DNA of 64,000 nt. Origin: Humulus lupulus (Eukaryota > Streptophyta > Magnoliopsida > Rosales > Cannabaceae). Both the position numbers and the translations under genes were made by a program. The notes under the pieces are model-generated. The model did not search any database and was not told the origin of the DNA. It was given only the letters and a program-made list of their open reading frames with translations. Below are positions 22,402 to 34,237 of this stretch, in pieces (positions within the stretch are counted from its first letter, which is position 1; each line of letters begins with the position of its first letter). The DNA is taken from assembly GCF_963169125.1 (NCBI RefSeq), contig NC_084797.1, forward strand, positions 101,519,868 through 101,583,867, given 5' to 3'.

Positions 22402-25400
22402 ACTATCCCATCCTTATTGAAATTACGTCCTCGAAATTTATTCGAAAACTACGGGATACAAATCCCGTAAATCTGGTTGTAACCACAGAGTCAAATCGTT
22501 TGCCTTTTCTCATTCAGTAACACCCTCATTAGAGTGACAATCTTATTCCATAAGACCTTATCTCATTATCACAATTCCACTAGCTTTTCCTTGCGTAATA
22601 ACTCCCGCTGAAATCCTAGGCTCACTTCATCTCATCAGTGGTGATTATGATACATTTCCTTCCTTGACATTGGCACCAGTAACATTCAAAAGCTACCACC
22701 CACACTAGGGTAAGGCTAATCTGCAGGCCCCTGGCCTATTCCTTGGTAAGATCTCAGAAGTCTTATTAAATTGGGAGTCAAAACTCCTCTTTCTTTCCAA
22801 AATATCTTATTCTTTCTTGTCTACAATATTCGGAGAAATACAAAGTTTCCCATACTGGAACTTTGTGTTCCCATATTTGAAATTTGCGAATTCTTATGCC
22901 TTTTCTGATAGGCAGACACTTATGCCTTAACAATTCTAATAACTTCATTGGTTTCTCCGAACCAATACTGAACCATAATATTCTTTGTCTTTCATTTCAT
23001 TACATGGAACAAGTACTTCTCGCTCTCTACCTTACTATATCTAATGCAAAGTCACCCTAGCCTTTGACCGACATTCACCATTGTGACTATTCAATCAAGG
23101 GACCTTACTTATCTCAATTCCCCAAACACTATCACATTCGATGCATAATTCGTCAAAACCTAAGTCACTTCTTCAGATTGCCAGTCTATCTGAAGGTAAG
23201 CATTAAGTCCAAGTTCCAATCTTATACTCTTTGTCTTCAACATCCTTTTCCAGAACTTGGAAATAAAGGGTCTTAGTCCAACACCATCAACTTCGATGTC
23301 CCACAGAGACATACACTCTCCTGTCGCCCAAATGCATTATTGTGTTAACCGTTCACACGAACTGAAGTGTGTTAACTCAATCTATTTACTCGCAACCTTT
23401 TTACTTACCATCTAATGTGGTCCACTCATACAGTCCACTACTATACCTTTTTACCTTCCAATATACGGATTTTAGATCTTAACATCCATTTAAACTTCAT
23501 GGTTACTATATTCATGAGGAGGTAGTATAATATTCAACTAGAATCTCCACCTTAAGACCAGGTTCTACTGGATCACTCATACGATCTTCATATCTTAATT
23601 CATTCATACTAAAATAGTAGGATTCTGAGCCATTCCTACAAGATCTTCTCTCTAAATTTCACTGTACATAGAGATATATCTGTTCCCTATCAACTGCAGA
23701 TACTATATCAATCTTGATCATTGCCTCGTCTGACTTTACTATAATTCGTGGCATCCTATCCAACTGGCACAGATCTTTCCAACCTAGGAGATCAACTTCC
23801 ATATTAATTTTCCTGTATGTAATCAAGGGTTTCCAATATGAATCACCCATAGATGACCAAGGTTATTCCACTAGGTCTTGGTCTCAAGGTTATTCCTCTA
23901 TAGATGACCAAACGCTTAAATCCTTTACGTTAATACATTCACTTCTATTCCGTGGGCCAGCAATGCCCCCTAACTGTGGCTATCTAGCATTTCCGTCGAC
24001 TTAATGCTCCATGTATAACATTCATGTTCTTATTCTTTCATCTATAGTGAAGCACGAACAACCATCCTTTCAGTCTATACATGGGTGCGTCTTAGTCCTT
24101 GATGCACTGTCTTATAGTTTCATGTCTTAAGCAAAGACAATATCCTTCACGTTGCCTCTCCATATCCATCCATTGCATACAGATTCTAATAACATAGGGT
24201 ACTAAACTTTAGGTTCTTGTGTCATCCCAATTTTGGGTGTAGCTATCTTCGAAGATGCTTCAAGTAGTAATTGATATGTCTTACTGGTCTCACTGTACTT
24301 CTCACCCCTCAAGCATTCTTCGGTAATTTCTTCAAGATTTCTGATTGAATTCCTTCATACATGATCCCATCACTTCTGATAACGTGACTTTGAATACCTT
24401 TGGAGAAATCGAAGCTTACACTTTCTGGAGCCTAAAACCCTTCTTTATCAGTCTTAGTATTATCAATGTAGTAGTCGTTCACATTCTTCTTTTAACTTGG
24501 AGTAGACCAACACATTCCTAACCAATCTGGATGTGGCTCATCCATGTCGTTTATGTATTCTCTACTTATCGAACTTACCTGTGTAGTTGAAGCATTGGTC
24601 AGTTACGAAGCTTCAGTAATAATCCATCACATCCTACTTGGTGTAAGAAGTAATTCCTAGAATGTCTCTTTCCTTGATCCTCAGCTGGTAATAACCAGAT
24701 CGAAGATCAATTTATGAGAACATTGTCCTATCTTGCACTGGGAAATTGAACCATTCATCATTAACAGGCGATGTTGATGTGTGTCCACGATGTGATGCTC
24801 CATTTGATCCATCCTCAAATCAAATACTTCTTCAACTGAACCATTAATTCTTTTTGCTAAGCTAATATCATTCTTCATGATGTCCCTGATACCGAGTCTG
24901 TCCATACCCAAAGCCCGTAGCATACCCAACAATTCCTTGTGCACCCATCTGAAACCCTAATGGCCAATCTAGTTTCCATTCAGTCCAACTAATATTTTCC
25001 AAGTGGTACTTACCACAATATCTTGGCATCCCGTAGACGCAACCGGGTCCTTCCCTTTCAAATCAAGGCATTACCACCATCTTATACAATCCATGGTTGT
25101 CCCTTATTTAACAAATTAGCTCCTACTAAGGATCATATCAAAACTCTCATATGACGAGCTCATTCAATTCTACTTTCAACCTTTTACCAATAGTATTATA
25201 ATTCTTCTCTTGGAAGTTACCCTTACTTAATCCTACAAATGGGAATACCATTACCTGCACTTCTTTCCCTATGACATTCACACTCCATATCTCATCTCTT
25301 ATGTATTTAATAACAAGGCCCTTCCTACTGCCCAAGCATAGATAGAAGTCTCAGCACTGGAGCGACCTTAACTCTCTGGGTCATCCCAGAGTTCAGTCCT

Positions 25401-26382
25401 CATCAGAATAAAAGCGGATCTAGCCAACCCACCAAATTCATTGACATACTCTGTCGTTGTCTTACCATTTTGAACCGAGTTCATAAACTCATTAGTCTTC
25501 GCAGTTCAAACTTCATCACAGTAGTCTCTTTTATCAAATCACTGTCTGATTTCCTCCCAACCCATCATGACAACATTCCGGGTCTGGAGAACTATTTCCC
25601 ACCACATCAGGGCATCCTTATGCCGCATACGCATGGCACAACTACTATATCATGGCCCACCATTCTCATATCAACAAGGACGAAGTTAATCACGCCCATC
25701 CACTGATCAGTTCCTGAGCAAACCCAAACCTTCCGCGAAAACTAGAGGATAATGCTTCTAACGTCATTCATACAATAACTATTATCTCTTTCCATCCTCA
25801 GGTTGAACCAGCATTGGTGCCCTTATTGTAAAGACATACGGAGCAGTGTTTCCCAAATGGAACTCGCTGTCTTAACCATTTAATCTCTTTATCCTGATCT
25901 AGCAGCCTTACTCGCATACCAGCAAACATCTACTATGAATTCCAGGGGAAAATGGAGAGTTCCAACCCTAACTATCATCTACGGGCCATTATAACAATAC
26001 CAGGTCCAATTAACTATCTTGAGTACATACATTCTGAATCAGTCCGCAATCACTGACTTAACCTTTTAGCCCTGATGTTCATATCCAGAATCATCCCACG
26101 AGCAAACCCAAGCAATCACAATAATCACACACATAATATACATATCAAAGCATCAATCTACATTACTCATGCATTAATTATCAAATCCCATTACTACCAA
26201 ATATACTCATACACATCATGCTTTCTATACTATCATGTAGATAAGGCATTCAATTTAAACAATTAACAACATAATCATATCCTTAGATACCTAACCGTGA
26301 GTCAAGTTTATCTTTAGTGGCGAGTGTACATGCCCAGCCTGCCTTCAGGAACCCTTAAACCTAGACCGCTCTGATACCAAGT
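22402..26382 (-). pseudogene. B1 internal region, decayed gag-pol
   Basis: No frame exceeds 100 codons, but traces of gypsy pol and gag persist on the minus strand. A polypurine tract lies at 22402-22415. RT residues IDLRSGYYQLRIKERD can be read near 24665-24710, with a stop just before them. A gag-like segment at about 25540-25640 aligns in sequence with 41545-41640 of B0. The length (3.98 kb) is shorter than a complete gypsy internal region, so deletions are likely. It probably moved using proteins from related copies, or decayed after insertion. Confidence 0.6.
26368..26380 (-). other. B1 primer-binding site
   Basis: On the minus strand this reads TTGGTATCAGAGC, complementary to the 3' end of initiator-Met tRNA, two bases from the LTR. 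This is the standard primer for many plant gypsy and copia elements. It fixes which LTR is 5' and the minus orientation. Confidence 0.9.
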
Positions 26383-28370
26383 TGTAACGCCCTGGATAAC
26401 CAAGACCGTTACACTATGCATTTAAAATAGTGCTTAATCTGCTAAGCAAGTTGTTTGAACTTAAATGTGTAACTAAAGAATAAGTCAAGGTTACGTAATA
26501 AAAGATTTGGTCAACAAAATGATTATTTTCATTAAAATATCAAGTTTGTACACGGAATCCCAAAAAAATTAGTTTATAGACTTGTAAAAGATAAACAGAT
26601 ACAATTTAGACGTCCAAAGAGGCAAAAACAGGGTTTAACCCTAATTCCTCCCAAGCTATCCCAACCGTGGCGATCGAGCATGTTGCATATGTACACACTA
26701 CTCCTGAAGCTCTCCAACTCATGGCTGGTCCAGCTATCAACTCCCTTACATGCACCACGTAGCACCCGTGAGCCAAGGCCCAACAAGAAAACTTAAAACA
26801 ACATGCACAACTAGGCAACATTATAAGAGCCGTAATATAATTCACCAGATTTAACTAACAATAGAATATATATGCAACAATCTCAATAAAAATACTCAAC
26901 TTAATCAAACATATAAATTAATCTAATCAATCAATACAAATAGTTAAGCGCAAACCACGCTTCTGTTTATTGTATAATGTCCAGGCCCGACGCCCTTAGG
27001 CTAAGTCCATTTGCTTTATAGCCGACCTCGACACCCTTAGGTTGGGCCACGTTTCGCACGCTTGCTATTGGCCCCTGACACCCTTAGGTCGGCCTATAAA
27101 CAAATATAATCACAGATGTGCAATGCATAGCAAGTAATCAATGACAGCATATACAAGCATGCCCAACCAGATATTTTCAGCTACAAATATGTTCTTGTTC
27201 ATAATATATTCATACAAGGGGGGTTTAATCCCCAACCATAACTTGGGTGAAGTTTTCTTACCTCAGATCTTGAGCAGCAAGCGTATGATGGCCCAGAGCA
27301 TGATCCTTAATTCTTGAGCCCTTGCGGTAAAACCTAGTCACAATGGGATAATGGATAACCATAATATTATAAACCATTTAAAAACTTTGGATTCAAATAC
27401 TATCCTCAAGGACCTCGATTTCTACTAAACCAAGTAGTAGAAATCGTCCCAGTCCTTAAGTTTTAATTCCCGAGCCTCCCTGAGCCCTAAGAAAATCCTA
27501 GGCTAAAACTGTCTAGGCGGGTCGCGACCTGGCCCTGAGGGTTGCGGCGCACGTCAAGTCAGAGGCAAAACCTCTGCATCTTGGGGGAGGCCCTCCCAAG
27601 GCATTCTGGGCATGCAAGCCGTGACATCCATGAACTGGGTCGCAGTGCGCCCTCGCGAACCCAGAATTCCCTGGGTTTCTAGTATTTTCCCAACTTCAAA
27701 TGCCTAGAATCCAATTTAATTATACAACAAAACCCATACCAAGTCCAGAATCCTTATCTTTATAGCCTAAACATCATAACAAACCTATAACACTAGTTAA
27801 TTCTCCCTTAAATTCTAAATTCTGAAACCTACCCAAGCTCCCTTAAACAAAACCAAAGTCAATAGAATTTCAATAATTCACATCTAAAATCTTACCTCAA
27901 TTGTTAGGCTAATCTCCTCAGAAATCCTTGACTGACCCTAGCTTTGATTCTCCATACTTTCCCAGCTCAATTTCCAGCTTCATTCCCTAGCATTCAAGCT
28001 TCTAATTCCCAGCTTCGACAACAATTCTTCAAGAGTCTCCCGACGATCTTCAAATGCACCAAAAATAGAAAGAGAGGGAGAGAGAAACCGAATAAAATTA
28101 AGAGAGGGAGAGCTGGGGGAAGGTTCTGATATATTCTAGCTTAAGCCTAATATTTTCTGACTATATCTTTTAGTTATAATGACCAAAATGCCCTCTTAAG
28201 TTTCCTCTTATCCTTAAATGGCCCGAAGGGAAAATTCGTCATTGCCACATTTCCCGTTACTCCTCGAATTGTCCTATAAATTCTAAATTAATCCCAACAT
28301 AACCAATTAATCTCTAAATACTTACCCATTACTCAATTAATCCCAAATATACATTAAACTTCCCAAAATA

Positions 28371-30259
28371 TGTTACTTTTTATAGATCAAATCAAAGATT
28401 ATACGCAGCAGAACAACAATCAAAATTGTTTATCCAACCCCACAAGATTTATAGATCTACTTCTTCACATACATATATATATACTGAATCAAAGAGATGA
28501 ATAGAAAATTACCTCAAGTCCTTCCTTGCTGTTATTTTTTTGTACGGCTAAATCCTTGAGATCTCACACCAGGATCTTCCAAAATGTTCTCAACACACAA
28601 AGAACGAGTGTGGGCTCGTTATACAAAATAATAGGCGAAATCTATTTGTCATATGTTCTCAACACATGAGATCTGATAAAGTTTGGACCTAAATTTGTGA
28701 AGAACAGTGACCTATGCTTGTAGCATTGTTCTCTTTCTCTCAGGGAGATTTCACGATTTGTTTTCTATCATTGAAAAGTATCGCTCTGAAAAACTGATCT
28801 CATATATTTACTATATCCAATATATTAAAAATAAATAATATTAGTTATTTTAAACAATTTGAAACTAACTAATCAGTTATCAGATTTTTGTTTAAATAAT
28901 AATATTTTAATCATATTAAAATATCTCATTATTTATTTAATATTTAAATAACTAAAATTGTTGAATCAAGATCCTTTGAGAACCTTCTTGTGTGCGTAGC
29001 ACAGTGACTATGCACTATGCTACACACCCACCTCATGCTAGAGAGGGCATGTGATTTTTCCTAATTTTCATTATTATTTAAATACCAAAAACTCCCAAAA
29101 ATAAATTAATTCAAAATTAATTATATTTTTGTTAAATCAAATAATTAATTAATTACACATAATTATACAATAATTATGTTTAGTGCATAGAAAAATATTT
29201 TACTTATCAAATAAGTCCTTTTGCCCATTTTTGTATTTATCTTTGTCAGCATTTGTTTGAGCCATTTCGGGGACCATTGACCTATAACATTAAGCTCCAA
29301 TAAATTAAAACTAAATAATTAAACTCTTTAATCATTATAGTTAATTTATTAATTATGATATTTCTCCACTATAAATTCAGAATTGAACTCTTTATGTTAT
29401 AGATATACTTTTACAAAAATCTTATTTTAAGCTGTCCATTGATATAACCATCTTACAATAGTTCAGCCCTCTAATTAATTAGTTCATAAATTAGAATGGA
29501 AGAAACACCATTTTACCTTTCTAATTTACTTCTTATTCCTTAAGTACCATTAATTCATTTAATCTATAATCTAATTATAGATTTGAGCTCAAAATCATTC
29601 AGTTCCAGAATTAACCCTTAAGGGAACCAACATACGATCCGTTAGGAAAGATTATATTCCGCATTGTTGATACATGTTCCCAGCCATCCATGATATTAAA
29701 TCTCCAAAATAAAAGTCATTAGCCTCATTCTATGAAGAGACCTTAACGAATGAATCAAAAGATTTAATAAACATAAACAAGAGTTCATGAACACTCAGGA
29801 TTTAGGTTGATCTGTAAATGATCATCATTTATGATATGAATAACAAATATTTATTATTAAATGGTTTTTGGATAAAGACTTTTATTCATATCGTTCCCTG
29901 TCATATATAATCATATTATATAAAGCACCTTTACTGAGATGTCTTACCACATCAATAATCCAAATCTTGGATTATTTGTATCAACATGATACTCAGTAAA
30001 CCATACTTATAACCCCAATTAAAGAATTACATAACTTAATTTTGTTGTTGACCATTTTTATTCATTCATGTGATCTTAATTCTCTCGTACTAATACAAGA
30101 TCACATCCTCAATAATGAATATTGAATTTTTCTGATATTTACAAAATTTATTCAAACAATAATTTAATAATCTAAATATAACCATAATAGACCATTGTAT
30201 TTATTTATTCATCGAAATAATAAATATCTTTCACATGCTTTTAGGGCATACTCCTAACA
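28371..30259 (-). mobile_element. Solo copia-type LTR
   Basis: It begins TGTTACTTTTTATAG and ends ACTCCTAACA, with a perfect TSD AAATA (28366-28370, 30260-30264). At 1,889 bp it has about the same length and layout as the copia LTRs at 3846 and 15698, including the TTAGGGCATA-like tract close to the end, but the sequence differs, so it is a related family. No ORF or internal domain is present. Confidence 0.8.
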
Positions 30260-30568
30260 AAATATCCCTAGGGTCGCCCCAAGCCGGGTATTAAACCCCG
30301 GTGTGAATATTCTGCTAATTCGCTCACTAGGATCGGCTCGAGCCATTTACTGCAAATATATCCACATAATAATGTGGTCTCAATCATTTTCTCACATATA
30401 TTAACATTTATGCCTGCAACAGGAAAATATTACAAATATGCCCCAACTATCAAAAATGGGCCCATGCATATTTAATACAAATAAACATTCATTTAAAAGT
30501 ATACATTTCATCATATATTTCATGCATGCCACATAGTCACGCATTTAACCAACTAATCACACATACAT

Positions 30569-32250
30569 TGTAGTGTCCTCGAATTTTACTTAGCTAGATA
30601 GTTGTAGTAGTTAGTAGTAGTTGTAGTATGCTAGATTCCATGGATTTTGGTTCAAGCCGGGACTTAGTTGGAAACTCATAGCAACAGTTATGGATTTCAT
30701 AAGTTTAACCTATAGTTTAGAAATATTAATTTTACCTTAAGGTTTGCTTATAATTGCTGGTCCTAGAAATATATTTATTATAAGCTAAGGTTTAGATAGA
30801 ACTATTAAGAATGTGACACTTGTCATAATCAAGTTTATTAAGGATTTAAGTATTTTTTTATGAATAGTTTAAATAAAAGAAAGATCTAGAAGCTCTAGAA
30901 CATTCCAGTAGCTATTAGGATCACGTTTTGACTCAGTCAAAGCTGTTTGATGAATTCCAAATATGCTGAAAAAGTACAAATATGTGTTTGATATATCAAC
31001 GTATGTCGATATATCGCAGCTATAGGGGACGATATATCGCCTACGAAAGATACGAAAAACACGTCGACTTTCACGAACGAACGAACAAGGCTCGGGAATA
31101 TGAAGGAGGAGATATATCGCCTATAGGGGGCAATATATCGGCTCCAACTCAATTTTTTTTGAAAGTTTTGGATTTTAAATTTAAAAATAGCCTTAACCAC
31201 TTAGACCTACCTTTGAATGATTTTGACCGAGTTCTGGGTATCTGTTGAATGAAAATTCAAATCTTTTTCATTTTATATTCATTTATTTATTCAAACTAAA
31301 AAGGGTTAGTTTCACTCCTTGAACTCTATAAATAGGACCTAGTACTCATCCATTTTCTTCATTCTTCAAGCAGTCTTCAAAGCCTTCAAGTTGCTAAGAT
31401 TACTATAGAGAGAAACACTTGGGTTTTGGGTTAAAAAGCTTTTCTAATCTAAGCTTTTCTAAACACTTGGGAAGTAAGATATAGAGTGATTTCAGTATAG
31501 ATCAAGTCATAACATCATTCAAGGTATTCTTATCCTTAAGTTCAGATCTTCATGGTTCTTTAGTTTTCTTTTATTTCCTTTCAGATCCTAACTCTTGTTT
31601 ATAATTCTTGAATAGGTGTTTAAGTTTCTTGAAACTTAAGGTTCTTTTTGGTAAGTTTCTATTTGGATGGTTTAGTTTTCTTGTCATCACTTTTCTTTAG
31701 AAATACTCATGGTTTTGCTGTTGGGTTTTAGGAGTGTTCCAATCCCATTCTTGTTCTCAAATATCCCAATTTTTGGTAAGAATAATAGGTTAGATTATAT
31801 GTGTTTATATGTTTATGTTATGATATGTATATGTATAATTATGTTTTGTAGTCCTTGGGCATATGCCTTGATTAGATAGCAAGCCCCAAGAATATGTTTT
31901 CTAGTTGCTTGGGCATATGACTTGCTGAGATAGCAAGCCGCAAGAATTTTTATCATTTTCATGGTTTAGAGTTATGATTTACCCTACCTCAATTAGTAGA
32001 CAGAGGACCTAGATGGGTTATCATATACTACCATGGGATCTAACCTACCTTGATTTGTAGACAGAGGACCTAGATGGTTTTATCACGTGTCATGTTAATG
32101 AGTTAAAGGCCATTAATACTGTAGTCCTATATATGTTATATATTTTTATAGTCATATGTTTTATAGTATATGTTTTTGATATAGTCTTATATTTATGACT
32201 TATGATATATGTTATTAGTAGATTTTCCTTGCTGGGCATTAGGCTCATTC
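30569..32250 (+). mobile_element. A-3 5' LTR, 3'-truncated
   Basis: It begins TGTAGTGTCCTCGAATTT and is colinear with 37095-38730, then loses homology after GGCTCATTC at 32250. The last roughly 370 bp of the LTR and the primer-binding site are missing. The TATAAATA box is at 31327-31334 and the palindrome array at 30986-31141. Confidence 0.85.
30986..31141. promoter_or_regulatory. GATATATCGC palindrome array in A-3 5' LTR
   Basis: Five motif copies: TTGATATATCAA-like at 30988, TCGATATATCGC at 31007, ACGATATATCGCC at 31029, GAGATATATCGCC at 31110 and CAATATATCGGC at 31131. The array ends about 185 bp upstream of the TATA box. Confidence 0.6.
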
Positions 32251-32523
32251 ATATTAATTTGTTTAATATTAGATCTACATGAAAATAAATAAAGATCATG
32301 TATAAAGTTTCCAACAGATTAGAAACAGACTTAGAAAATAATAAAGATTGTTGATTTTCTAAGTATAGAAACACACCCTAATTATAAAGAAGGCTTACAT
32401 AATTCTTCATAAGAAATCATAACTAATAGGTCCGAGTTATGTTTGCTTAGATTAAGTTTTGCCTTAAAGCCTATTAGGGTAAGTTCTAACATGTTTTTCT
32501 CGACTGTTAGAACTCTGCTAAAA
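32251..32523 (+). other. Foreign or rearranged filler replacing LTR end and leader
   Basis: AT-rich sequence between the truncated 5' LTR and the gag start. It does not match the 3' LTR end or the family-A leader seen at 62388-62540 and has no TTGGTATCAGAGC site. The source is not recognised. Its presence means this copy could not prime reverse transcription. Confidence 0.55.
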
Positions 32524-33775
32524 ATGTCGCTCAAAAGGCCTGTACGCACAGTCGACAATGCCTCCAGCGTCACTCATGAGACTAGTGAAGCCCCTCCAGT
32601 TCGAAGAAGGGGAGCGCGTGCTACCAATGCTGCTGCTAACATAAGTGCAATGTCACCTCTGGTTGACAACACCGCTGAAATGGTCCGACCACGTCAACAA
32701 GTGGAAGAATTGCTGCAGTAATAATCATAACAGGCTCAGCTGCAGCCTCAGACTCAGCCCCAACCTCAGCCGGAATCACAGCCTCAGCCAGCGGTTCAAG
32801 CACCCCAACATGTAGGTCCTTATGGGGGATTGCCAATGGCGAACTATGCACCTTATCGAGCTCAGTACATAGAGCCAATCTATGAGCGGTTTCATAAACA
32901 ACACACTCCAATCTTTGAAGGGACAACCCACCCCTTCGAGGCAGAAGAATGGCTCAGGAATAAAGAGTCGATCCTTGCACATATGAATCTCAGCAACGCG
33001 GACCGCATATCCTGTGTTTCGTCTCTTCTAAAGAATGATGCTAGAATCTGGTGGGATTTAGTACAGTAGACTAACGACGTCGCCACCATGACATGGACTA
33101 GATTTGTGGAGCTCTTTCACAAGAAGTGCTACAGCTCAGCAGTCATCGTTACAAGGGTAGAAGAATTCACCAGTCTAAAGCAGGGCAACTTAATGGTAAC
33201 GGAGTATGCACAACAGTTCGACCGACTAGCCAAGTTTCAACCAGAGTTGGTCCCAACCGAATTCATGAGGGTCACCAAGTTAGTTAGGGGACTCAGACCA
33301 AAGATTGAGCTTGGAGTCAAACTAGCAAATCCTTGAACCAGTTCTTACGCCGATGCTCTAGAAACGGCTATAGAGGTGGAGAGGCTTTAGGCGAATGTTA
33401 GTAAGGAGGAGGCCAGCAAGCCTGAACCTAAACAGCAAAATCAACCTCAAAATGGTCGGAACCACAACAACAACCATCATCATAGAAATAATAATGGCCA
33501 GAAGAGAAGGAATCCTGATAATAAGCAGTTCAATAGGTCAGGTTATGTAGAATACCCGCAGTGCTCCAAATGCCAAAAGAAACATCTTGGTGAGTGCCGA
33601 GCAAAAACACTAAAGGATGTTACAATTGTGGTCAAGAAGGTCATCGGAAGAGGGAATTTCCATAGCTCATGCAAGAGGAGAGAAGGGACAACAAGATGGT
33701 TCTAGCCAGAGTCTTTGCCTTGACCCATGGAGAAGTTGAAGCTAGTAATAAAGTGGTTACAGGTACATCTTGTTA
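32524..33775 (+). pseudogene. A-3 gag
   Basis: It starts MSLKRPVRTVDNASSV and runs to a double stop at 32719-32724. It continues in frame as a Gln/Pro-rich segment, then the retrotransposon gag core with FEGTTHPFEAEEWLRN (about 32919) and NDARIWWDLVQ, another stop, FVELFHKKCYSS, GNLMVTEYAQQFDRLAKF and LVRGLRPKIEL, more stops, a His/Asn-rich linker and a zinc knuckle CYNCGQEGHRKREF in a shifted frame, with the last cysteine lost. Gag would form the particle and bind RNA. At least four stops and one frameshift make it inactive. Confidence 0.85.
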
Positions 33776-34039
33776 GAAATGATAGAGATAATAGACAAAC
33801 CTTGTGAAAGAATTATAACTAAGTTTGCGACAGAATTGCCTTCGGGCAAAGTAGTCCTATCATCACGGATAGTACGACGCATACCGATCAAAATCGAAGG
33901 CGTAGAACTAGAAGGATACCTGATAGAGCTAGAGATCAATGACTTTGACGTGATACTGGGCATGGATTGGCTAATAAGGCATGGCACAATCATCGACTGT
34001 AGATGTAAGAAAGTGACATTTGAAAGTCCTGATGGTTAG
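33770..34039 (+). pseudogene. A-3 protease remnant
   Basis: The frame carries ELPSGKVVLSSRIVRRIPIK, LEGYLIELEINDFDVILGMD and WLIRHGTIIDCRCKKVTF, the C-terminal two thirds of a gypsy aspartic protease. The catalytic DSGAT segment that should precede it is absent; the preceding codons read VTGTSC followed by stops. B0 retains the DSGAT motif at the equivalent place (40840-40865). It is probably a deletion. Confidence 0.8.
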
Positions 34040-34237
34040 AAACTATGCTTTATGGGAAAGGTTTCAGGACTATGAACACAAGTTATTTCATCTCTCAAAG
34101 CTCAGAAGATGATAGAGAAAGGATGTCATGCATACTTAGCCAGCGTCACAGATGTGGTAAAGGAAACACCACTAATGGTTGGAGACGTTCGCATTATAAA
34201 ATAATTCCCATAAGTATTTCTAGACGACTTACCAAGG

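Noticed and set aside
24681..24944. 87-codon frame in the B1 interior
   Set aside because: The conserved RT residues there are read in a different frame with a stop, so this frame is a shadow.
26368..26380. tRNA gene suspected from CTCTGATACCAA
   Set aside because: Only the 12-13 nt complementary to the tRNA 3' end are present; it is a primer-binding site adjoining an LTR.
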